DNA of 64,000 bases from Hyalangium ruber (GTDB taxonomy: Bacteria; Myxococcota; Myxococcia; Myxococcales; Myxococcaceae). The notes beneath the pieces were generated by a model, which saw only the letters and a list, made by a program, of their open reading frames with translations, had not been told where the DNA came from and did no database searches. Both the position numbers and the translations under genes were made by a program. How positions within the stretch are numbered: the first letter of the stretch is position 1; every line of letters starts with the position of its first letter. The DNA is taken from the NCBI RefSeq assembly GCF_034259325.1, contig NZ_JAXIVS010000008.1:1-64000 (forward strand), read 5' to 3'. This document shows positions 35,033-44,129 of this stretch, piece by piece.

Positions 35033-37288
35033 TTAGAGGGACTGCAGGAACCGGATGAGCGCGGCCCTGTCGGCGGCGGACAGGTTGGCGAAGGCGTTCT
35101 TGGACGCGTTCGCCTCGCCGCCGTGCCAGAGGATGGCCTCCGTCAGGTTCCGGGCCCGGCCGTCATGCAGGTAGGCCTCGCCGCCGCTGACGCCGGCCGT
35201 CAGGCCAATGCCCCACAGCGGCGGGGTGCGCCACTCCGAGCCCGAGGCCGTGCCCTCGGCCAGGTTGTCGGCGAGGTTCGGGCCCATGTCATGCAGCAGC
35301 AGGTCCGTGTAGGGGTGGATCGTCTGGCCGCGCAGCTCCGCGTTGGGGTGGTAGGGGCTCGTGGTCAGGGTCTGCCTGTGGCAGCTGGCGCAGCCCGCAT
35401 TCTGGAAGAGCGTCTCTCCCCGGAGCGCCTGGGTGTTGGTCAGGTCACGGCGCGCAGGGACGCCCAGCAGGGCGATGTAGCGGGTGATCTTGTCGAGGTC
35501 CGCATCGCTCAGCTCCGTGCTGGTCCCCGAGCAGCCCTGCTGCGAGGAGCCGCAGTCCAAGGACCGGAAGACGGAGGAGGTGACGCCCAGGTCGCCGTTG
35601 AAGGCCTCGGCGATCTGGTGCCGCAGGCGCGCCGAGCCCGCCTTCCACCCGAAGCGGCCCATGCGCGTCTGGCCCGTCTGCGGATCCGTCACGGTCCGCA
35701 TGCGCCCGGAGATGCCGTCCCCGTTGCTGTCATTGGGGTCCGCCAGGGCGGAGATGCTGCTCTCGGGCACCGCCTCCAGCAGGCCCATGCCGACGAGCTG
35801 GGGCGTGATGCGCGCCGAGTGGGCGGCGGGGATGACGTTCAGGAAGGAGTAGACCGGCTTGCGCAGCTGGTAGGTGGTGCCGTCGCCGAACTGCCCGTTG
35901 GTCGTGGTCCACGAGCCAATGCGGACATCCGCCTCGGGGGTGCCGCTGGTGCTGCGAGGCTGCAGCTTGGAGCCCAGCTGGGGATCCGGGTTGCCGTTGG
36001 CCTGGCCCACGCGGACCACGAAGTTGCCCAGGGTGGTGTTGGTGGTGGTGGGCGGCAGACCGCGCCCGTTGTTCACGTGGCACGCGACGCAGGAGCGGCT
36101 GATGTAATTGGTGCCCAGCTTGTTCACATGCTCGTTGAACACGGGGTTACCCGGCTCGGAGTGGCTGCCATTGCCGAAGTCGGTGTGGTGGATGCGGCGC
36201 CCCTCGACGAAGGGCTGCGTGTTCACCGGCGCCAGGTTCAGCGCCATCTGCATGAAGCGCTCGGGGGGCTCGTTCGAGTACGGCGCGTTCAGCGTGGTCC
36301 GGCCACCGCTCCAGCCCGCCTCGGGCATCGGGAAGGAGTCCAGCGTCGCGCCCACGCCCTCGAACGGCACGATGCCGCCACTGCCGACGATGTAGAGCCA
36401 GGCACCCGAGTAGTAGTTGAAGCGGCCCTCCACCGGCTGCTTCAGGAAGACGCCGATCTCGATCTCCATGCGATCGCCGATCCGGATCGCCCGGCCTTCC
36501 TTGGCGTTGTAGTTGACGCTGGCGGTGTAGAGGTAGTCATTGACCTTGGTGAAGGTCCCGTTGTGGAAGTACTCCGCCACCGTGTTGAGGCCCCGGAAGA
36601 ACGCCCGGAAGTTCGTTCCGTCATGCGGGTAGGTGGTGTGCATGTTGACGGTGATCTGGCTGCCGCCCTTGGCCACCTCGTCGATGATGTCGACGTAGAA
36701 GGTGCGGTTGGTGAAGTACAGCGGCAGGAAGTGGTCATACGCCTGGAACTGGGACTCGCGAGCATGGCGGTCGCGCACGCGCTCACCCACGTGCGTAATC
36801 ACCGCCTGGGCCGTGTTCTCGACCAGCGCGGGCTCCAGCGCCGTCGAGCTGTTGAACAGCGGCACCACGGGGCCACCAGCGCCAGCATCGGGCGTCCCCG
36901 CGTCCGGAGTGCCAGAGTCGGGAGTGCCAGAGTCCGGAGTGCCCGCGTCAGGCGGCGCGGTGCTGCCATGGGTATAGCGGGCCATGGGAGTGTCGTAAGC
37001 GCAGTTACACGCCACATCCCAGTAGGTGAAGTTGTAATCAATGACATCGCCCGCGACGAGGCTGCTCACCGTGTATTGGTTCCGGCCGTTGGTGACCGTC
37101 ATCCTGACGTTGAGCTGGCCCCCGTTGTTGAGGCGGTAGTGGATGTCCGCCCAGGACGTGGTGTTGATGAAGACGATGGCGGAGCTACCCGAGCCCTGTG
37201 CGCCGTAGGCAGGGGCGGCAAAGCCATCCACTGCCCACAAGGTAGACACCAGCGTGGCAACGACGATTGCGGTTGATCGGGACGACAT
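35033..37288 (-). CDS. Di-haem oxidoreductase with N-terminal carbohydrate-binding-like module
   Basis: The protein of about 751 residues has a signal peptide. A roughly 75-residue module follows (SAIVFINTTSWADIHYRLNN, VTNGRNQYTVSSLVAGDVID) that resembles CBM56-type glucan-binding domains. Next comes a PDAGTPDSG repeat linker, a beta-rich middle region, and a C-terminal di-haem oxidoreductase domain of the DHOR/PF06537 type. It has two CxxCH haem sites, SCVACH at about residue 399 and GCASCH at about 631. Other family segments are GRFGWKAGSARLRHQIAEAF, LLLHDMGPNLAD and TPPLWGIGL. It probably acts outside the inner membrane as a cytochrome-c-peroxidase-like or other redox enzyme. Fusion to a sugar-binding module suggests oxidation at a polysaccharide surface. 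The ATG at 37288 is chosen because it starts the signal peptide. Confidence 0.87.
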   Translation of the reverse strand: MSSRSTAIVVATLVSTLWAVDGFAAPAYGAQGSGSSAIVFINTTSWADIHYRLNNGGQLNVRMTVTNGRNQYTVSSLVAGDVIDYNFTYWDVACNCAYDTPMARYTHGSTAPPDAGTPDSGTPDSGTPDAGTPDAGAGGPVVPLFNSSTALEPALVENTAQAVITHVGERVRDRHARESQFQAYDHFLPLYFTNRTFYVDIIDEVAKGGSQITVNMHTTYPHDGTNFRAFFRGLNTVAEYFHNGTFTKVNDYLYTASVNYNAKEGRAIRIGDRMEIEIGVFLKQPVEGRFNYYSGAWLYIVGSGGIVPFEGVGATLDSFPMPEAGWSGGRTTLNAPYSNEPPERFMQMALNLAPVNTQPFVEGRRIHHTDFGNGSHSEPGNPVFNEHVNKLGTNYISRSCVACHVNNGRGLPPTTTNTTLGNFVVRVGQANGNPDPQLGSKLQPRSTSGTPEADVRIGSWTTTNGQFGDGTTYQLRKPVYSFLNVIPAAHSARITPQLVGMGLLEAVPESSISALADPNDSNGDGISGRMRTVTDPQTGQTRMGRFGWKAGSARLRHQIAEAFNGDLGVTSSVFRSLDCGSSQQGCSGTSTELSDADLDKITRYIALLGVPARRDLTNTQALRGETLFQNAGCASCHRQTLTTSPYHPNAELRGQTIHPYTDLLLHDMGPNLADNLAEGTASGSEWRTPPLWGIGLTAGVSGGEAYLHDGRARNLTEAILWHGGEANASKNAFANLSAADRAALIRFLQSL
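36885..36956. repeat. 15-bp tandem repeat encoding a PDAGTPDSG linker
   Basis: Roughly five 15-bp units (consensus gcgtccggagtgcca on the plus strand) encode repeated GTPDS/GTPDA pentapeptides on the minus strand. They lie between the carbohydrate-binding-like and middle domains of the di-haem protein. Copy number is likely variable between strains. Confidence 0.75.
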
Positions 37289-37358
37289 GGCGGCGCAATG
37301 CCCCTTTCTCTCCAAGGCTTCGGTGGACGCTTTGACTCCAGCGAAACCAGCTTAAGCT

Positions 37359-37374
37359 GTGAAAACGTATTCAC
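37359..37374. promoter_or_regulatory. GTGAA-N6-TTCAC inverted repeat
   Basis: A symmetric GTGAA/TTCAC pair lies 71 bp upstream of the di-haem gene start, in the gap behind the kinase gene. The symmetry and position suit a repressor or activator site. The spacing differs from a CRP site, and no regulator is assigned. Confidence 0.3.
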
Positions 37375-37423
37375 GGAAGGTGAAAGGGGCGATTGTCTGA
37401 AATCGGACGCTTTCCGGCGGGAT

Positions 37424-38866
37424 TCAGGGGTCGTCGGAGGTGGGTTGACGCGCTGAGTCGAAGACGGGGTAGTAGCACCCGCCCGCCCACTCGTAGCCCT
37501 CGTCACCGCAGGGCGGCTTGACCCGGGCGAGCTCGATCCAGCATCCGCCGTTGACCGGCACTTGTGCCTGGCGAGGGCACTGGCCGTCTCCATTGGGTCT
37601 GAGCTGTCCAGGGAAGGGGCGGCGAGGCATGTCGAGCCAGAGGCCGGCTCTGGATTGGGGCTGGGAGGCGCTCGCGATGGGCGCGGCGATCACGATGTCC
37701 GCGAGCCCCACGGTGCCGCCATCCCAGGACACTCCGGCGTCCGGCGTCTCCTCTGCCGCCTGAGCCACGGGTGGCGGGGCTTCCGCAGGCCATTGGGAAG
37801 CGGGCTCCTGGGAAGCCAACGCCCAGGTGAGCAGCACTCCCGCGCTGGCCGCCGCGAGCCAGGTGGAGCGCCGCTCCCATGCCCGGGCCCACCGTGAGCG
37901 AGGCCCTGGCTTCGAGGTGCGCTCCGTGGGCGCCATGCAGGGCCGGGGGAGGAGAGGCAGGTCCGCTTCGGGGCCCGCGTGCCGCGCTGCCTCCTCCAGC
38001 GCCTGGGCCAGTTTGGCTGCGCTTTCACGGGCCCCGGGCTCCTCCGAGAGCATGCGCAGGATGATGGCGCCCAGGGGCTCGCTCACGGTCACCAGCTCTC
38101 CCGGAGGCAGCAGGGCAGGAGGTGGCGGGCAGCGGGGATACTCCTCGCGCTGGGGTGCCGTTCCGGCCGGGGGATAGATGCCGGTCACCATCCGGTACGC
38201 CATCACGCCCAGTGCGTACACGTCATCCGCGGGCGGGTACTCGTAGTGGGCGTCCAGGTCGCGCTGGAAGCGCCACTGGAAGCGCAGCGCCTGGGGACTG
38301 CGGTAGTGCGGCGTCCCCGGAGGAATCGGCGTGTCCGTGAGCGGGCGAGCGCCGACGTAGCTGCCCACGCCAAAGTCCGTGAGGAAGGCCTGGCCCTTGC
38401 GCCCCACCAGCACGTTGTCTCCTTTAACGTCCCGATGCACACCCTGGAGCGCATGCGTGGCTTCCAGGGCGCGGGCCACCTGGGCCAGCAGCCGCATCGC
38501 CTGACGGGAGGTGGGCCGCTGCTGCTCGGCCCACTCGTACAGCGTCACGCCCTCCACCCACTGCATGACGAGGAAGGGGAAGGGCGGCCCTTCCGGAGGC
38601 TGCCACCAGCCGCTGTCCACCAGGGCCGGCACGCTGGGATGGCGCATGCGCGCGAGCAATTCCGCCTCGCGCGCGAAGCGCGGGTCTCGCGGGTACAAGG
38701 CGAGCTTGAGGGCCACGGGCTCGCCGGGCTCGGGGCCGATCGGAACCGCCCGGTAGACCACCCCATACGTGCCTCGGCCGCGCCGCGCCACCACGCGCCA
38801 CTTGCCCACGATCGTGCCCGCGGGCAGCGATGCGGGCCCCGCCCCCAAAGACTGTCTGAATTCCAT
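37424..38866 (-). CDS. Membrane-bound eukaryotic-type Ser/Thr protein kinase
   Basis: The 480-residue kinase has a P-loop (RGRGTYGVVY), ATP-binding K54 in VALKLA, the catalytic loop HRDVKGDN at about 144-151 and DFG at 164-166. A GTPHYRSPQALR activation segment follows; all key residues are present. A transmembrane helix lies at about 335-352, followed by a Pro/Ala-rich segment and a cysteine-containing extracytoplasmic tail of about 120 residues (GDGQCPRQAQVPVNGGCWIE, GYEWAGGCYYPV). The tail may sense envelope signals. The gene lies upstream of, and in line with, the di-haem oxidoreductase gene with a 135-bp gap, so regulation of that gene product is possible but not shown. Confidence 0.93.
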   Translation of the reverse strand: MEFRQSLGAGPASLPAGTIVGKWRVVARRGRGTYGVVYRAVPIGPEPGEPVALKLALYPRDPRFAREAELLARMRHPSVPALVDSGWWQPPEGPPFPFLVMQWVEGVTLYEWAEQQRPTSRQAMRLLAQVARALEATHALQGVHRDVKGDNVLVGRKGQAFLTDFGVGSYVGARPLTDTPIPPGTPHYRSPQALRFQWRFQRDLDAHYEYPPADDVYALGVMAYRMVTGIYPPAGTAPQREEYPRCPPPPALLPPGELVTVSEPLGAIILRMLSEEPGARESAAKLAQALEEAARHAGPEADLPLLPRPCMAPTERTSKPGPRSRWARAWERRSTWLAAASAGVLLTWALASQEPASQWPAEAPPPVAQAAEETPDAGVSWDGGTVGLADIVIAAPIASASQPQSRAGLWLDMPRRPFPGQLRPNGDGQCPRQAQVPVNGGCWIELARVKPPCGDEGYEWAGGCYYPVFDSARQPTSDDP

Positions 38867-39023
38867 GTGGAGCCTCTCGGTGGAGGACGACGGCCTCCAC
38901 GCGCGAGCACCCTACTCGATCAGTAGGGTGACTGCAGCCCGTTGCCATGGGTAGGCGTTCGCGCCTCACACAGGCCTGCTCCGGTGCTTGCGTGCATAGA
39001 GGCTGTCTGCCAGGGTCCCTCCC

Positions 39024-39518
39024 ATGCAGACGACTCGACCCTTTCGGATCCTGGGCATCCAGCAGATCGCTCTCGGCGGGCTCGACAAAGGCGCGCTGCG
39101 CCGGCTCTGGGTGGACCTGCTGGGGCTCCACCCCCATGGCAACTACCGCAGCGAGCGCGAGAACGTAGACGAGGACATCGTCGTGGCCGGCGCGGGCCCC
39201 TTCAAGGTGGAGGTGGACCTGATGCAGCCCATCAACGCCGAGGGCAAGCCGCGCGTACACGATCCCGCGCTCAACCACTTCGGCCTGTGGGTGGATGACC
39301 TGCGCGCCGCGGTGACGTGGCTGGAGGGGCAGGGCGTGCGCTTCGCCCCCGGAGGCATCCGCAAGGGCGCGGCAGGCTTCGATGTGACCTTCATCCACCC
39401 CAAGGGCAACGAGCAGTTCCCCCTGAGCGGTGAGGGGGTGCTGATCGAGCTGGTCCAGGCCCCCGCCGAGGTCATCTCGGCGTTCGATCGCTTCGCCTTC
39501 GCCACGGGCGGGTACTGA
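39024..39518 (+). CDS. VOC-family (glyoxalase-like) protein
   Basis: The 164-residue protein has the vicinal-oxygen-chelate pattern of methylmalonyl-CoA-epimerase-like proteins. It has two beta-alpha-beta-beta-beta halves: [12 protein letters not shown] then [15 protein letters not shown], and [20 protein letters not shown] then [12 protein letters not shown] and VLIELVQAP. The histidine of NHFGL and the glutamate of LIELVQ are typical metal ligands; the first-half ligand would be Q14 in place of the usual His. The reaction is unknown. The neighbouring gene is a convergent acyl-CoA thioesterase 12 bp away, which would fit CoA-ester metabolism. Confidence 0.8.
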   Translation: MQTTRPFRILGIQQIALGGLDKGALRRLWVDLLGLHPHGNYRSERENVDEDIVVAGAGPFKVEVDLMQPINAEGKPRVHDPALNHFGLWVDDLRAAVTWLEGQGVRFAPGGIRKGAAGFDVTFIHPKGNEQFPLSGEGVLIELVQAPAEVISAFDRFAFATGGY

Positions 39519-39530
39519 GCGCGCGGACGC

Positions 39531-39956
39531 TCAGGGCGTACACTTCTCGTCGATCGGCTCGATCGCGAAGCGCTCCATCACCTCCGGAGGGATGCGCACG
39601 GGCCGGCCGTTGGTCGTGGAGATATAGGCCCACTGCGTCTGGGCCTGGACCAACAGTTGCCCGTCGCTTGCCCGCCGGATGAAGGTCCTCCGGGTGGCGG
39701 TGACCGGGCTGACCGCGACGACGCGGGTCTCCACCTCCAACTCGTCGCCGGCGAGCGCCGGGCGCAGGTAGTCCACCTCGTGGCGGCGCACGACGAAGAG
39801 GGCTCCTCGCTGCCGGTACTCCTCCAGGCCCAGCCCCACCGAGGCGGAGTGCGCCACGGCCACCTCCTGGATCCACCGGACGTAGACCACGTTGTTCACG
39901 TGCTGGAGCTCATCGAGGTCCTGCGGCGCGACCTGGATTCGGATGGAGAAGGGCAT
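39531..39956 (-). CDS. Acyl-CoA thioesterase, 4HBT / YbgC-like
   Basis: The 141-residue product is a single hot-dog domain. It begins FSIRIQVAPQDLDELQHVNN, where D-x-D-E-L-Q-H-V-N-N is the 4-hydroxybenzoyl-CoA-thioesterase active-site motif with the catalytic Asp/Glu. VVYVRWIQEVAVAHS and the strand DYLRPALAGDELEVETRVVA follow. Family members hydrolyse short- or aromatic-acyl-CoA thioesters in the cytoplasm. It is convergent with the VOC gene and lies downstream of a lipoprotein gene on the same strand (60 bp). Confidence 0.9.
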   Translation of the reverse strand: MPFSIRIQVAPQDLDELQHVNNVVYVRWIQEVAVAHSASVGLGLEEYRQRGALFVVRRHEVDYLRPALAGDELEVETRVVAVSPVTATRRTFIRRASDGQLLVQAQTQWAYISTTNGRPVRIPPEVMERFAIEPIDEKCTP

Positions 39957-40016
39957 GGGGAGCCTCGGCGGAGGCGGAGGTCATATCAGGTGGGCATTAC
40001 CGGGCGAGACTCGGAG

Positions 40017-40736
40017 CTACTCCGTGGGCGACTGCCACCCCGAGTCGAGCAGCAGGGCGGAGGAGACCATCACGGTGAGTACACGCACCTCGGGGGTGAG
40101 GTCCGGCGCGAGCCAGACGCGGCCCTCGTTGAGGGTCTCCACCGCGGCGACGAGCCGCTCGCCCTGCCGCAGGTGGAAGCCGGCGAAGGCCAAGGAGGCG
40201 CCTCCCTCCAGGCGCGTGCTGGACTCGATCTCCAGGGCCACCTCTCCGAGCCGTGCGCGGCCCGTCACCCGCCCGTGGGGATTCGAGAGGTCGCGCCCGG
40301 GCTCATGATCGAGCCGGAACTGCCCGGCGGGGAACTCCGGGCCGTCCGCGGCGATGACGCAGTTCACCCGCCGAGGCTGCACGTCCGCCTCCAGGCCCCC
40401 CGCCTCGATCCGCTCCCGCGTCACCTGGCACTCCACCGCGCGCGTCTTCTCGCCTTCGGGGGTGCTGCGGAAGCGGTAGGGGGTGGACTCCGCCCGCAGG
40501 TTCACACCGCTCACCTTCACGCCGGGCGCGGACGTCCATCCTTGCTGGAAGTCCGTCACCTGGTGCGGGCCGAAGCGCAGCGAGCCGCCGCCGGTCAGCC
40601 CCATGTGGCGCTCCACGGGCAGGGCCGGGGCCTGTCCTTTCAGCTCCGACGGCACCGCCATGCGGGCCGCCGTGCAGCCTCCCGAGGCCATGGCCACCAC
40701 CAGCAGCGCTCCCCAAACCATCCCGTGCGTCGTCAT
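40017..40736 (-). CDS. Hypothetical lipoprotein
   Basis: The 239-residue precursor has a lipobox (LLVVAMASGGC). The mature part is beta-rich with repeated amphipathic strands (GGSLRFGPHQVTDFQQGW, GEVALEIESSTRLEGGASLA, RLVAAVETLNEGRVWLAPDL) and two cysteines (VECQVT, VNCVIA) that could form a disulfide. I do not recognise a family. It may be a myxobacterial lineage-specific outer-membrane lipoprotein. Confidence 0.75.
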   Translation of the reverse strand: MTTHGMVWGALLVVAMASGGCTAARMAVPSELKGQAPALPVERHMGLTGGGSLRFGPHQVTDFQQGWTSAPGVKVSGVNLRAESTPYRFRSTPEGEKTRAVECQVTRERIEAGGLEADVQPRRVNCVIAADGPEFPAGQFRLDHEPGRDLSNPHGRVTGRARLGEVALEIESSTRLEGGASLAFAGFHLRQGERLVAAVETLNEGRVWLAPDLTPEVRVLTVMVSSALLLDSGWQSPTE

Positions 40737-40854
40737 CGTGCTCTCCCAGAAGCAGGTCTGTTCTCTGGACTCCCCAGGGCCCGAAAAATGGGAACCCCGA
40801 GTTGCACGCGGCTAAATTTTCACCTTTTCCCGAGGCGAATCGGGCACTTGAGGA

Positions 40855-41661
40855 TCACGTCGGGGAGAGCAGCCCTTGCTCCACCGCGCGCCACAGGATT
40901 TCGGCGAGCACGTCCAGCCCCCCCGCGGTCTCCACGCTCGTCTGCGAGGGCCTGCTCGTCCGAACCTCGCCGCCGATGAACATCGGCAGGGGACGGCGGC
41001 CCAGGCGGATCAGGCGCTCGTCATGGAAGGCGCCCGGGGTCTTCTCCTTGAGCAGCCGCGCCAGCACGGCGATGTTGGCGGTGCGCGTCGGCTGCATCGC
41101 CGCCCCGAGGCAGGAGTAGTCGATCCCCTGCTCACGCAGGGAGATGCGCTGCCCCCCTCGGCCGTAGACGAGGATGACCTGCTCGACCTGCTCCTGATGC
41201 GAGCGCACGGTCTTCTCGACCGTCTGGGACGTCTTGAGGCCCTGGGTGGCGATGGCGGTGGCCAGGGAGAACTTCTTCGACTCCTGGACGGAGCTCATCT
41301 CGGTGCGCACCGCGCTCACGCCGCGCAGAATGGCGACCACCTCTCCCCAGGGCAGCTCGACTGGCGCCCCGGAGCGAGGCTGGAAGGTCGCCCCCGTGGG
41401 TCCGAGCGCGACCGTGCGAGCCACGGTGCGCTCCGAGTCGGAAGGCACCGCCGCGTCCACCGAGAGCACGGCCATGCCCGCTCCGCGCAGCTTGGACACG
41501 AGCGCGTCCGCCGGCGCTGGCGCCAGCAGCGCGAGGACCGTGGGGGGCTCTGGCGCCAGGCGCATGCGCGCTTCGGCGAGGGTGAGGCCCAGGGCGTTGC
41601 CCAGGCTGCTGGCCGCCTCCTCGGGCTTCGCGGGCGCACGCACCATGGCAACGAGCTTCAT
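40855..41661 (-). CDS. Conserved-looking cytoplasmic protein of unknown function
   Basis: From the ATG at 41661 (MKLVAMVRAPAKPEEAASSL) the product has 268 residues and no signal peptide. The first 80 residues alternate helices and strands (ALLAPAPADALVSKLRGAGM) like a small alpha/beta regulatory domain. A middle segment (VELPWGEVVAILRGVSAVRT) resembles a PH-like or beta-barrel module. The end (RTANIAVLARLLKEKTPGAF, LDVLAEILWRAVEQ) is helical. No catalytic signature is visible. Longer upstream frames run through low-complexity sequence and are rejected. It is divergent from the propeller lipoprotein at 41873. Confidence 0.7.
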   Translation of the reverse strand: MKLVAMVRAPAKPEEAASSLGNALGLTLAEARMRLAPEPPTVLALLAPAPADALVSKLRGAGMAVLSVDAAVPSDSERTVARTVALGPTGATFQPRSGAPVELPWGEVVAILRGVSAVRTEMSSVQESKKFSLATAIATQGLKTSQTVEKTVRSHQEQVEQVILVYGRGGQRISLREQGIDYSCLGAAMQPTRTANIAVLARLLKEKTPGAFHDERLIRLGRRPLPMFIGGEVRTSRPSQTSVETAGGLDVLAEILWRAVEQGLLSPT

Positions 41662-41872
41662 GGATCCACCGTACTTCACCTGCTTCGAGGGGGCACTTCG
41701 CGTGCGACAAGCAGGGCAACCCCTGGCGGCCATGCCTGCTTGCTCGCTTCCAACAGCCAGGGAGTGTCGCGCCCACGACACCCCAGGGGGCTGGAAGGAA
41801 TTCGGCTCGGTGGGTTCGTCCATTTCGCGCCCGGGATTCATTCCCCTTTTGCAGGCATCACAGGGGGACGCC

Positions 41873-44071
41873 ATGGGCGGGACAGGGAAAGGCCTTCGGA
41901 AGGCCGGGGGGATGGAAGTGGGGACGGGAGTGGTGGAGGGAGGGCGGGATGGAAGCCGCCCATGGCGCGGGGGATGGGGGAGGGCGTGGGTCTGCGTGCT
42001 CCTGGTGCTCGCTGCATGCGGGAGTCCGCAGGAGGAGGTGGTGGAGCCCGGCTCCGACACCCCACCCGCGGAAACCGAGGACACCTCGCCTCCTCCGCGT
42101 TCGGAGACGTGTACGCCGGTGAGCTGCGAGGACCGGGGCGCCAACTGCGGCACCCTCCCGGACGGTTGCGGTGGAACCTTGAACTGCGGCGGCTGCGCGG
42201 ACGGCCAGAGCTGCGGGCTCCACCAGCCGAATGTGTGCGGCACGCAGGCCTGCGCTCCCCGCACCTGCCAGGAGGCGGGCGCCTTTTGCGGCGCGATCGA
42301 GGACGGCTGCGGCGGCACGATCCAGTGCGGCACCTGCGGCGCGGGAATGACGTGTGGTGGCGGGGGGAAGGACCACCAGTGTGGAACCCCGAACTACGGC
42401 ACGGACACCGCCTGCTCGAGCGATGGCGTGTGCTTCTTGAATCCCCTGCCGGTGTCCCATGACTTCAAGGACGTCTGGGGCCGCTCGGTCGATGACTTCT
42501 GGGGAGTGGGCAACGCGGGCTACATCATCCATGGTGGGAAGAGCGGGCTGACCGTGCTGCCGAGCAAGGCGGAGCTGTCCGGCATCTGGGGCAGCGCGGG
42601 CGAGGACGTCTGGGCGGTGGGCTCGGAGATCCTGCACTTCGATGGGCGGCGCTGGAACACCGCCGCACGCCCCGAGCGCTTCCTGCTCGACGTCCATGGC
42701 ACGGGCGCCGGCAACGTCTGGACCGTGGGAGAAGGGGGCCTCGCCTACGCGTGGAACGGTGCCCGCTGGGAGCGCCAGAACACCGGGACCTCCGCGGACC
42801 TCTATGGCGTGTGGACCCACGGCGACGAGGTGTGGGCCGTGGGCACGGGGGCCACCATCCGCGTGCGTGATGCGAAGGGCTGGCGAGGGCTCGATGCCCC
42901 CGCGCGGGATGTCACCTTCACCGCCGTTTGGGGCACCGGGCCTCGGGACGTGTGGGTGACCGGAGACAGGAGCGGCACCGTGCTGTTCCACTGGGACGGC
43001 CAGGCCTGGTCGTCGGTGCAGCTGGCCTTCTCTGCGCTCTACGGCATCTCGGGGAAGTCCTCCGGAAACGTCCTCGTCGTCGGCGAGGAGGGCGCCGCGC
43101 AGTACAACGGCGGAAGGTGGACCACCACCCTCGGGGGAACACCGACCCGCCTTCTGGGCGCGTGGCATATGGCGGATGGGGTGGTGGTGGTGGGAGCGGG
43201 CGGGCGCGTGCATCGCTTTCGCGATGGCAGCTCTGGGGTCTCCCTCGATCAGGGTGCCCGCGCGGACTTCGTCTCGCTGTCGGCGACGGAGGACGGCCGG
43301 TGGTGGTTCGCCGATGGGAGCGGTGTCCGCACGGGCCTGCCCCCTTCGGAGTTCGCGACGCAGGGGCCCGGCAACGCGCTCACGCTGCATGTGCCGGGGC
43401 GCCTGTGGGCGGCGGGGAACTTCGGTCGGGTGAACCTCCACTCCTGGAGTGCCACCATCAACGGAACGAACCACTTCTACATGCCCCAGAGCTTCAACTT
43501 CCACGGTGTGTACCCCATCCTCGACATGCTGGCATGGGTGGTGGGGACCGACACGGCGACGGGGGAGGGCGTGCTCATCCAGCTCGACGGCCACACCTCG
43601 TGGACCCGCTACCCGCTCACCGCGCCGGGAGCGCTCAACGCCATCCACGGGGCGACGAACGACGACGTGTGGGCCGTGGGGGAGTCCGTCATCCTGCACT
43701 GGGACGGGACCGCCTGGACGGAGACGCGTGGCCCCTGGCTGCCTGCCTTCCGTGCCGTCCATGCCGTGGGCCGCGATCTCGCCTGGGCGCTGAGCCCCCA
43801 CAGCCTCTGGCGCTGGGACGGCATGCAGTGGGCGCCCATCACGCTGCCCACGGGCCTGGAGACGCTCGAACTGCGCGCGCTCTTCGCCGACTCCCGCGAC
43901 ACGCTGTACGTCGCTGGCGATGGTGGCCTGCTGCTCCGCTATGACGTGGCGCGTAACGCCTGGCGCCGCATCGACACGGGCACGCGCAAGAGCCTGCGAG
44001 CGCTCTCAGGTGGGCCCCGGACGCTCATCGTCGCCGGCGAGGACGGCACGGTGCTCAGGCTCTACCGCTGA
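41873..44071 (+). CDS. Large lipoprotein: Cys-rich modules plus beta-propeller-like repeats
   Basis: The roughly 732-residue protein has a late lipoprotein signal (AWVCVLLVLAAC), so an ATG nearer the hydrophobic stretch is possible; GGGGG precedes the chosen one. After a Pro/Glu/Thr-rich linker there are two Cys-rich modules of about 45 residues (SCEDRGANCGTLPDGCGGTL and TCQEAGAFCGAIEDGCGGTI). About ten repeats of a propeller-like unit follow with consensus GxxxxDVWAVGxxGxxxHWDGxxW (GTGAGNVWTVGEGG, GATNDDVWAVGESVILHWDG). It is probably an outer-membrane surface protein with a six- to eight-bladed propeller. Such proteins are common in myxobacteria and their function is not known. A strong terminator follows. 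Confidence 0.85.
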   Translation: MGGTGKGLRKAGGMEVGTGVVEGGRDGSRPWRGGWGRAWVCVLLVLAACGSPQEEVVEPGSDTPPAETEDTSPPPRSETCTPVSCEDRGANCGTLPDGCGGTLNCGGCADGQSCGLHQPNVCGTQACAPRTCQEAGAFCGAIEDGCGGTIQCGTCGAGMTCGGGGKDHQCGTPNYGTDTACSSDGVCFLNPLPVSHDFKDVWGRSVDDFWGVGNAGYIIHGGKSGLTVLPSKAELSGIWGSAGEDVWAVGSEILHFDGRRWNTAARPERFLLDVHGTGAGNVWTVGEGGLAYAWNGARWERQNTGTSADLYGVWTHGDEVWAVGTGATIRVRDAKGWRGLDAPARDVTFTAVWGTGPRDVWVTGDRSGTVLFHWDGQAWSSVQLAFSALYGISGKSSGNVLVVGEEGAAQYNGGRWTTTLGGTPTRLLGAWHMADGVVVVGAGGRVHRFRDGSSGVSLDQGARADFVSLSATEDGRWWFADGSGVRTGLPPSEFATQGPGNALTLHVPGRLWAAGNFGRVNLHSWSATINGTNHFYMPQSFNFHGVYPILDMLAWVVGTDTATGEGVLIQLDGHTSWTRYPLTAPGALNAIHGATNDDVWAVGESVILHWDGTAWTETRGPWLPAFRAVHAVGRDLAWALSPHSLWRWDGMQWAPITLPTGLETLELRALFADSRDTLYVAGDGGLLLRYDVARNAWRRIDTGTRKSLRALSGGPRTLIVAGEDGTVLRLYR

Positions 44072-44084
44072 GGCGCGGAGAGGC

Positions 44085-44129
44085 GAGTGCGGAAGCCGCA
44101 GCGTTCACTGCGGCTTCCGCACTCCTTTT
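44085..44129 (+). terminator. Rho-independent terminator
   Basis: A perfect 17-bp stem (GAGTGCGGAAGCCGCAG with its complement at 44108-44124), a 6-base loop CGTTCA and a following CTTTT lie 14 bp after the propeller-lipoprotein stop. This is the clearest terminator in the window. Because the stem is symmetric it could act on either strand, but only the plus strand has a gene to end here. Confidence 0.9.

Noticed and set aside
36885-36956. Short regular repeats as a CRISPR array
   Set aside because: The units are contiguous 15-bp repeats without spacers and encode a pentapeptide linker in frame.
34979-37276. Plus-strand open frame of about 765 codons
   Set aside because: It is antisense to the di-haem oxidoreductase with its two CxxCH sites; shadow frame.
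40855-42333. Longer minus-strand start for the 268-residue protein
   Set aside because: The upstream extension is Pro/Ser/Arg-rich, overlaps the divergent lipoprotein gene and lacks a ribosome binding site.
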